This document shows, in pieces, positions 59,096 through 64,000 of a stretch of DNA of 64,000 nucleotides; the first letter of the stretch is position 1, and the number at the start of each line of letters is the position of its first letter. This DNA comes from Acidobacteriota bacterium (GTDB taxonomy: Bacteria > Acidobacteriota > Vicinamibacteria > Vicinamibacterales > Vicinamibacteraceae): the NCBI GenBank assembly GCA_020845575.1, contig JADLFL010000035.1:1-64000 (forward strand), read 5' to 3'. The notes beneath the pieces were generated by a model. The model worked only from the letters and a program-made list of their open reading frames with translations. It ran no database searches and was not told the origin of the DNA. Made by a program: the position numbers and the translations under genes.

Positions 59096-60916
59096 ATGCA
59101 ACAGGATTCGATGGCGGCCATCCTGGCGCAGGCGACACCGTCGCTGTTCCGCTCGCTGACGGACGCGGCGCTGCGGGGCCTGGAACCAGAACTCTCGATG
59201 GTGAGGCTCGACAGCGGTGAGACGCTGTTCACCGCGGGCGCGCACGCCGACGCCGTGTACGTGGTGGTGTCCGGCCGCCTGCGCGCCGTGCTCCAGGACG
59301 ATCGCGGGGAGCGCGTGCTCGGCGAGATCGGTCGCGGCGAGTCGGTGGGCGAGATGGCGCTCCTCAGTGGCGAACCCCGCTCTGCGACCGTGTACGCCAT
59401 CCGCGACACCGATCTCATCAAGCTGAGCAAGGCCGGGTTCGAGAGGCTCGTCGACCGCCAGCCTGCCGTCACGCTCGAACTCGCCCGCCTGATCATCGCG
59501 CGCTATCAACAGGCACTCGACGCACGCGCCGCCAGCCAGCCGATCGCGCTCGCCGTGATCCCCTGCGATGCGGCGGCAGCGGCCCAGGACTGCGCGGGCA
59601 GGCTCGTGCGCGCGCTGTCTGCCCAACGACGCGTGCTCCACGTCGAGCCCGAACGGCTGCGTGCCGAGCACGGGCTCCCTGCCGAGTGGCTGGCCGACGA
59701 TGCGGGAAGTCGGTCGCTGGCCGCCTGGCTGCACGAGCAGGAAGTCAGTCACGACCATCTGGTCTACGCCGGCGACCCTCGCGCGTCCGCGTGGACGCGA
59801 CTGTGCCTGCGACAGGCCGACCTCGTGCTGTTGGTCGGGACGGGGTCGCCATCGAGCATCGACGGCAGCCTCCTCGATCTGATTCAGGACGGCAGTGCCA
59901 GGCAGACGGCGCGCAGGGAACTGGCGCTGTTGTACGACAGTGCGCGCGGGGCGCCGCGTGGGACGGGGGACTGGCTCGCCCGCGTGCCTGTCGTCGCCCA
60001 TCACCACGTCGACCCGGGGAGTCCGCGCGACTGCGCGCGGCTCGCGCGGCTGCTCACCGGCACGGCCACCTGTCTCGTACTCGGGGGCGGAGGCGCACGC
60101 GGACTGGCGCACATCGGGGTGCTGCGCGCGCTGGAAGAAGCGGGGCTCGCCGTCGACGTGATCGGCGGCACGAGTATCGGCGCCATCATCGGCGCCCAGT
60201 ACGCGTCAGGCTGGGACGCCGCGCGTGTGCTCGACGAGACCCGCCGGAGATTCGTCGACGCGGGCACGCTGAACGACTACACGATCCCCATGATCGCGTT
60301 GCTGCGGGGGAAGCGCTACTTCGGCGCGCTCCAGCACCTGTTCGGCGATCGGCGGATCGAGGACCTGCCATTCACGTACTACTGCGTGTCGACGAACCTG
60401 ACGCGCGGTGTGACGACGGCGCACCACGCCGGACCGCTCTGCAAGTGGATCGCCGCCAGCATCGCCGTCCCCGGGGTGGGGCCACCGATCTTCCATGACG
60501 GGGAAGTGCTCGTCGACGGCGGTGTGCTCAACAATCTGCCGGTGGACTTCATGCGGGGCCTCGGGCGTGGACTCGTGCTGGCCTCGGCCGTGTCTCCGGC
60601 GTTCACGATGCAGGTCGACGCCGCCACCGAGGACTTCACCTCCCCCTGGCGACTCGCGTTCAATCGCCTCAACCCGCTGGCCACGCCGGTCCGCGTGCCG
60701 ACCATGGCGAGCATCCTGATGCGCGCGGCGTCCCTGCCGAGGCGTCCGGCGAAGGATCAGATTGCCGACCTCGTCTTCGAGCCGCCGCTCGAGGAATTCA
60801 AGCTGCTCGAATGGCGCTCGATCGACAAGCTGGTGGACATCGGCTATCGCACGGCCGTGGCGTCGCTCGAACGATGGCCAGGCACCGCGAGCCTGGCCAG
60901 GCGAGAAAAGGAGTGA
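59096..60916 (+). CDS. cNMP-binding patatin-like phospholipase (NTE type)
   Basis: Protein of 606 residues. The N-terminal cyclic-nucleotide-binding domain (about 18-135) has an intact phosphate cassette (VGEMALLSGEPRSATVY). A middle Rossmann-like domain (about 150-310) follows. The patatin domain has the oxyanion loop GGGGARG (330-336), nucleophile Ser360 in GTSIG and Asp474 in DGG. This layout is that of neuropathy target esterase relatives that deacylate phospholipids or lysophospholipids. It is followed after 14 bases by a second cNMP-domain gene. The ATG at 59111 is another possible start. Confidence 0.92.
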   Translation: MQQDSMAAILAQATPSLFRSLTDAALRGLEPELSMVRLDSGETLFTAGAHADAVYVVVSGRLRAVLQDDRGERVLGEIGRGESVGEMALLSGEPRSATVYAIRDTDLIKLSKAGFERLVDRQPAVTLELARLIIARYQQALDARAASQPIALAVIPCDAAAAAQDCAGRLVRALSAQRRVLHVEPERLRAEHGLPAEWLADDAGSRSLAAWLHEQEVSHDHLVYAGDPRASAWTRLCLRQADLVLLVGTGSPSSIDGSLLDLIQDGSARQTARRELALLYDSARGAPRGTGDWLARVPVVAHHHVDPGSPRDCARLARLLTGTATCLVLGGGGARGLAHIGVLRALEEAGLAVDVIGGTSIGAIIGAQYASGWDAARVLDETRRRFVDAGTLNDYTIPMIALLRGKRYFGALQHLFGDRRIEDLPFTYYCVSTNLTRGVTTAHHAGPLCKWIAASIAVPGVGPPIFHDGEVLVDGGVLNNLPVDFMRGLGRGLVLASAVSPAFTMQVDAATEDFTSPWRLAFNRLNPLATPVRVPTMASILMRAASLPRRPAKDQIADLVFEPPLEEFKLLEWRSIDKLVDIGYRTAVASLERWPGTASLARREKE

Positions 60917-60930
60917 AGGAGTGATGGTCG

Positions 60931-62196
60931 ATGGACGGTAGCCAACAGCGTCTCGCGTCTCTGCAGGCGGTTCCTCTCTTTGCGTCGTGCGCGGCCGAAG
61001 AGATCTCCGAGATCGCGAGCGTGCTCGAGACTGTCGACGTGGCGGCCGGGACTGTCGTCTTCCGGGAGCGCGACCCCGGCGTCGACATGTACATCATTCA
61101 GACCGGTGCCGTCCGGATCGTGTCTGAGGGACCATCCGGCCAGACGATCGCCGAGCTCGGCACTGGCGACGTCTTCGGCGAGATGGCCCTCATCACGGGC
61201 TTCCCGCGATCGGCGTCGGCGATTGCGTCGACGGACGCCAGGCTCTGGCGGCTCGAGAAGGACCGTTTCGACACCCTGATCCGGAGCTACCCGTCGCTGA
61301 GCGTCACGCTGAGCCGCGTCCTCAGCCAGCGGGTCCGGCGGACAGCCACCCTGGGCCGGGAGTTGACCGGCCGCACGGCGCTCGTCACCGGCGCGTCGAA
61401 GGGGATCGGGACCTACATCGCCCGCGCGCTGGCGCGCGAGGGCATGAATCTGGTGCTCACGGCACGGTCGGCCGAGGCGCTCGAGGAGCTTCGCCAGGAA
61501 GTCGAGGCGCTCGGCGTGCGCGCGATCGCCATTCCCGCCGACGTGAGCGACAAGGCCGATCTCCAGGCGCTGGTGGTGCGCGCCATCTCGGAGTTCGGTT
61601 CGATCGACCTGCTCGTCAACAACGCCGGCATGCTGCTGACGCTCGCGTACCACAAGGTGTTCCCGCAGGAAATCGACGACCTGATTCGCGTCAACCTGGC
61701 CGGCCCCATGTTCCTCAGCTGGCTCGTACTTCCGGGTATGCTCGAACGTGGCTCGGGCCACATCGTCAACGTCGGGTCGCTCGCGGGGAAGTACGGGCCC
61801 GCGTACAACGAGCTCTACTCGTCGACGAAGGCGGCGCTCATCGCGTTCACGCAGTCGTTCCGCGCCTCGTATCGGGAGTCGGGCGTCAGTGCGTCGGCCG
61901 TCTGTCCGGGGTTTGTCGAAACGGGCATGTACGCGCGATCGCGCAAGCACGGCCTGCGGGCACCGCGCGTCCTTGGCTCGACGACGCCGGAAGCCGTCGC
62001 CGCGGCGGTCGTACGTGCGGTGAAGAAGGATCAACCGGAGATCATCCTGAATCCCGGGCCGATTCGGTTGATTCTGGCGCTGCCCACGCTGATGCCGGGC
62101 ATCGCCGAGTGGGCGCGACGACAGATCGGGGCCGACACCCTCTATCGCAAGGCCGCCGAGATTCGCGCGCAGCGACGCGCGGAGACCGGGCGCTAG
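60931..62196 (+). CDS. cNMP-binding domain fused to short-chain dehydrogenase
   Basis: Fusion protein of 421 residues. The first 135 residues are a cNMP-binding domain with the cassette FGEMALITGFPRSASAIA (Glu84 and Arg93 kept). Residues 145-400 are a classical SDR: TGASKGIG (153-160), NNAG (230-233), and the catalytic Ser283, Tyr296, Lys300. The NAD(P) enzyme probably acts on a hydrophobic or lipid substrate, as its C-terminus is hydrophobic (GPIRLILALPTLMPG). GGAG lies nine bases upstream of the ATG. It sits 14 bases after the patatin gene and 15 before a DevB-like gene. A fusion of these two domains is unusual. Confidence 0.9.
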   Translation: MDGSQQRLASLQAVPLFASCAAEEISEIASVLETVDVAAGTVVFRERDPGVDMYIIQTGAVRIVSEGPSGQTIAELGTGDVFGEMALITGFPRSASAIASTDARLWRLEKDRFDTLIRSYPSLSVTLSRVLSQRVRRTATLGRELTGRTALVTGASKGIGTYIARALAREGMNLVLTARSAEALEELRQEVEALGVRAIAIPADVSDKADLQALVVRAISEFGSIDLLVNNAGMLLTLAYHKVFPQEIDDLIRVNLAGPMFLSWLVLPGMLERGSGHIVNVGSLAGKYGPAYNELYSSTKAALIAFTQSFRASYRESGVSASAVCPGFVETGMYARSRKHGLRAPRVLGSTTPEAVAAAVVRAVKKDQPEIILNPGPIRLILALPTLMPGIAEWARRQIGADTLYRKAAEIRAQRRAETGR

Positions 62197-62211
62197 CCTG
62201 AAGGCCTACCC

Positions 62212-63279
62212 ATGAACCGTGTGACGCTCTCTCTGGCGCTACTCGTCCTGCTGGCCGTGGCGGCGCTGGCGATGTTTCTTCGGGTCTCGCGCCAGGACAC
62301 GACAGCCGCTGCACAACCGACGCGGGGCGCCGCCGTGGCGTCCATCGGCGCCCTCGGCCGGATCGAGCCCGGTGACGGTGTCGTGCGCCTGGCCGCCCGC
62401 AGCCTGAGCGGGCAGCCGTCGATCGTCTCCAGCCTGCGCGTTCGCGAGGGCGACACCGTCACGGCCGGGCGGGTGATCGGCGAGCTGGACAGCACCGTGC
62501 AGCTCGAGGCCCAATCGGTGCTCGCGCAGGCCAGGGTCGCCGTGGCGCGGCGGCGGCTCGAGCAGGTGCGCGCAGGCGCGAAGGCGTCGCTGATCGCGGC
62601 GCAACAGGCAGAGATCGATCGCCTCTCCGTCGAACTCGAGGACGCGCGCAAGCATCTCGCGCGGTATGAGACGCTGGTCGCCAACCGCGCGGCCGCCGAG
62701 GCCGAACTGGACCGGGCACGCACCCGAGCCGAATCACTGGCCAGGCAACGGCAGCAGGCCGGAGACCAGCTCGTCGCGCTGTCCGAAGTCCGTCAAGTGG
62801 ATGTCGACGTCGCGCGGGCGGAGCTGGACGCCAGCATTCGCGAGAGCGAGCGCGCCCGCGCGGAGCATGCGGCCAGCCTCATCCGCTCGCCGCTCGACGG
62901 ACGCATCGTGAAGATCCATGCATGGCCCGGTGAAGAGGTGGGCCCGAACGGCATCCTGGAGCTCGCGAGCACGGAGCCGATGTACGTGCTCGCCGAAGTC
63001 TCCGAGGTCGACATGGCGCGTCTGCAGCCGGGCCTTCGAGCCCGCGTCACGGGCTTTGGCCTGCCCGCGCCGCTCGAAGGGACGGTTGAAACCGTTGGCT
63101 TACGGGTTCGGGAGAACAGCGTCGTCCACCTGGACCCGGCCGCGTTCAACGACACGCGGATCGTCGAAGCCAGGATCAGACTCGATGATGGCGCGAAGGT
63201 CGCCCACCTCATCCACCTGCGCGTGAACGTCGTGATCGACCTGTCGTCGACACCCGCCGCTCCGCGTGCCGGCCGATGA
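62212..63279 (+). CDS. DevB-family ABC exporter membrane fusion protein
   Basis: Adaptor of 355 residues of the HlyD/DevB type. A membrane helix (about 5-24), a lipoyl half (IGALGRIEPGDGVVRLA), a coiled-coil hairpin (about 85-205), and a barrel part (LIRSPLDGRIVKIHAWPGEE) are visible. DevB works with DevC and DevA; in cyanobacteria this exporter moves glycolipids into the heterocyst wall. The stop overlaps the start of the permease gene (ATGA). Confidence 0.9.
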   Translation: MNRVTLSLALLVLLAVAALAMFLRVSRQDTTAAAQPTRGAAVASIGALGRIEPGDGVVRLAARSLSGQPSIVSSLRVREGDTVTAGRVIGELDSTVQLEAQSVLAQARVAVARRRLEQVRAGAKASLIAAQQAEIDRLSVELEDARKHLARYETLVANRAAAEAELDRARTRAESLARQRQQAGDQLVALSEVRQVDVDVARAELDASIRESERARAEHAASLIRSPLDGRIVKIHAWPGEEVGPNGILELASTEPMYVLAEVSEVDMARLQPGLRARVTGFGLPAPLEGTVETVGLRVRENSVVHLDPAAFNDTRIVEARIRLDDGAKVAHLIHLRVNVVIDLSSTPAAPRAGR

Positions 63280-64000
63280 TCAACAGGCTCGCCTGGCACC
63301 AGCTCACCAGCGAGCGCCTGCGCCTCGCAGCCGCCGTTGCCGGCATCACGTTCATCGTGCTGCTGCAGTTGATGCAGCTCGGTTTCCGTTCGGCGCTGTT
63401 TGCGGCGGCGACCCGTGCGTTCGTCCCGCTCCAGGCCGACATCGTGCTCACCAGCCCGAAGTACGAGTTCGTCGTCGCCGCGAGCGCGTTCGCGCGACAG
63501 CGGCTCTACCAGGCGCTGATGCACGCCGACGTCGTGTCGGTCGCCGCGGTGAACTCCGGCGTGACGGCCATCATGGACGAGGAGACGCGCCACGTTCGCC
63601 AGATCACCGTACTCGGCATCAGCCCCGACGAAGGCGCGTTCGATCCGGCGTCCCTGAACGGTGACTTCTCCTCCCTCGGTCTCGCGGACACCGTGTTGCT
63701 CGATGCGAAGACCAGGCCCGAGTACCGTCCGATTCTCGCGGCCTTCCGCCGGAACCATGCGCTCGTTGCCGAAGTGGGCGGACGGCGGCTCGAGGTCACC
63801 GGCCTCTTCGAGCTCGGCGTGGACTTCACGGGGAATCCGCATCTTCTCACGAGCCACACGACGTTTCGCCGGATCTTCCACACCCCGGAGGGCGCGATCC
63901 AGATCGGCCTCGTCCGTGTGCGTCCCGGCGCCAACGTCGACGTCGTGCGCGCGGAACTGGAAGCGACGCTCCCGTCAGATGTGGAGGTGCTGACCAAGCA
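63276..64000 (+). CDS. DevC-family ABC transporter permease (incomplete at window end)
   Basis: The frame starts at the ATG that overlaps the DevB stop and stays open to the end of the window (241 codons seen). The N-terminal helix (AAAVAGITFIVLLQLMQLGF) and the following periplasmic MacB_PCD-like part (IVLTSPKYEFVVAASAFARQ, ITVLGISPDEGAFDPASLNG) match DevC-type FtsX-like permeases. The C-terminal helices and a probable ATPase gene lie beyond the window. Confidence 0.88.
   Translation, partial: MINRLAWHQLTSERLRLAAAVAGITFIVLLQLMQLGFRSALFAAATRAFVPLQADIVLTSPKYEFVVAASAFARQRLYQALMHADVVSVAAVNSGVTAIMDEETRHVRQITVLGISPDEGAFDPASLNGDFSSLGLADTVLLDAKTRPEYRPILAAFRRNHALVAEVGGRRLEVTGLFELGVDFTGNPHLLTSHTTFRRIFHTPEGAIQIGLVRVRPGANVDVVRAELEATLPSDVEVLTK

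Overview
The window is GC-rich bacterial chromosome with no mobile elements, no rRNA or tRNA genes and no CRISPR array. The gene content points to an Acidobacteriota genome, probably class Vicinamibacteria (Luteitalea-like). The reasons are three copies of an ECF sigma factor paired with a TPR-bearing Ser/Thr kinase, a CRTAC1-type ASPIC/UnbV protein, a Tat-exported TldD, S9 and GH3 hydrolases, PEP-CTERM and large secreted proteins, and many leaderless promoters. This placement is inferred from gene families, not from a marker gene.

Layout. 0.1-9.3 kb: flavin oxidoreductase and S9 peptidase, TPR lipoprotein and GNAT, the first kinase and ECF sigma factor. 9.3-13.6 kb: nrdAB for a class I ribonucleotide reductase whose small subunit has the class Ic (Phe instead of radical Tyr) signature, behind a cobalamin riboswitch and a probable NrdR box. 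13.7-24.1 kb: small lipoprotein, SGNH esterase, a cpxRA-like / tolC-macAB efflux operon, a membrane protein and a lone CpaF ATPase. 24.2-30.8 kb: ThuA-like protein, TldD/TldE pair, CBM9-like protein, arylamine N-acetyltransferase and a YVTN propeller. 30.9-38.6 kb: a 1303-residue secreted multidomain protein, a small secreted protein and the second ECF-kinase pair.

38.7-41.7 kb holds the most unusual locus. It has a 46-residue RiPP-type precursor with a lasso-peptide leader motif, an HPr-kinase-like protein translationally coupled to it, and, divergently, PqqD-like B1, transglutaminase-like B2 and a nucleotidyltransferase. No asparagine-synthetase-like lasso cyclase and no dedicated exporter lie anywhere in the window, and the core is too short for a threaded lasso.

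41.7-48.4 kb: CusF-SCO copper protein, a parvulin/TPR/FG-GAP/ASPIC protein, then a nitrosative-stress-like group (NsrR-type Rrf2, group III truncated haemoglobin, phosphoesterase, hemerythrin). 48.7-58.7 kb: PEP-CTERM protein, third ECF-kinase pair, DinB, cyclophilin, an atypical P450 with a DUF2249 protein, GH3 and an ABM monooxygenase. 59.1-64 kb: a tight operon of cNMP-domain patatin, cNMP-domain/SDR fusion, and DevB/DevC-type export genes that runs off the window.

A family of 7-bp tandem repeats (CCGGCAA, CCGGGCA, GGCATTC and variants) is scattered through the spacers, often directly upstream of promoters.
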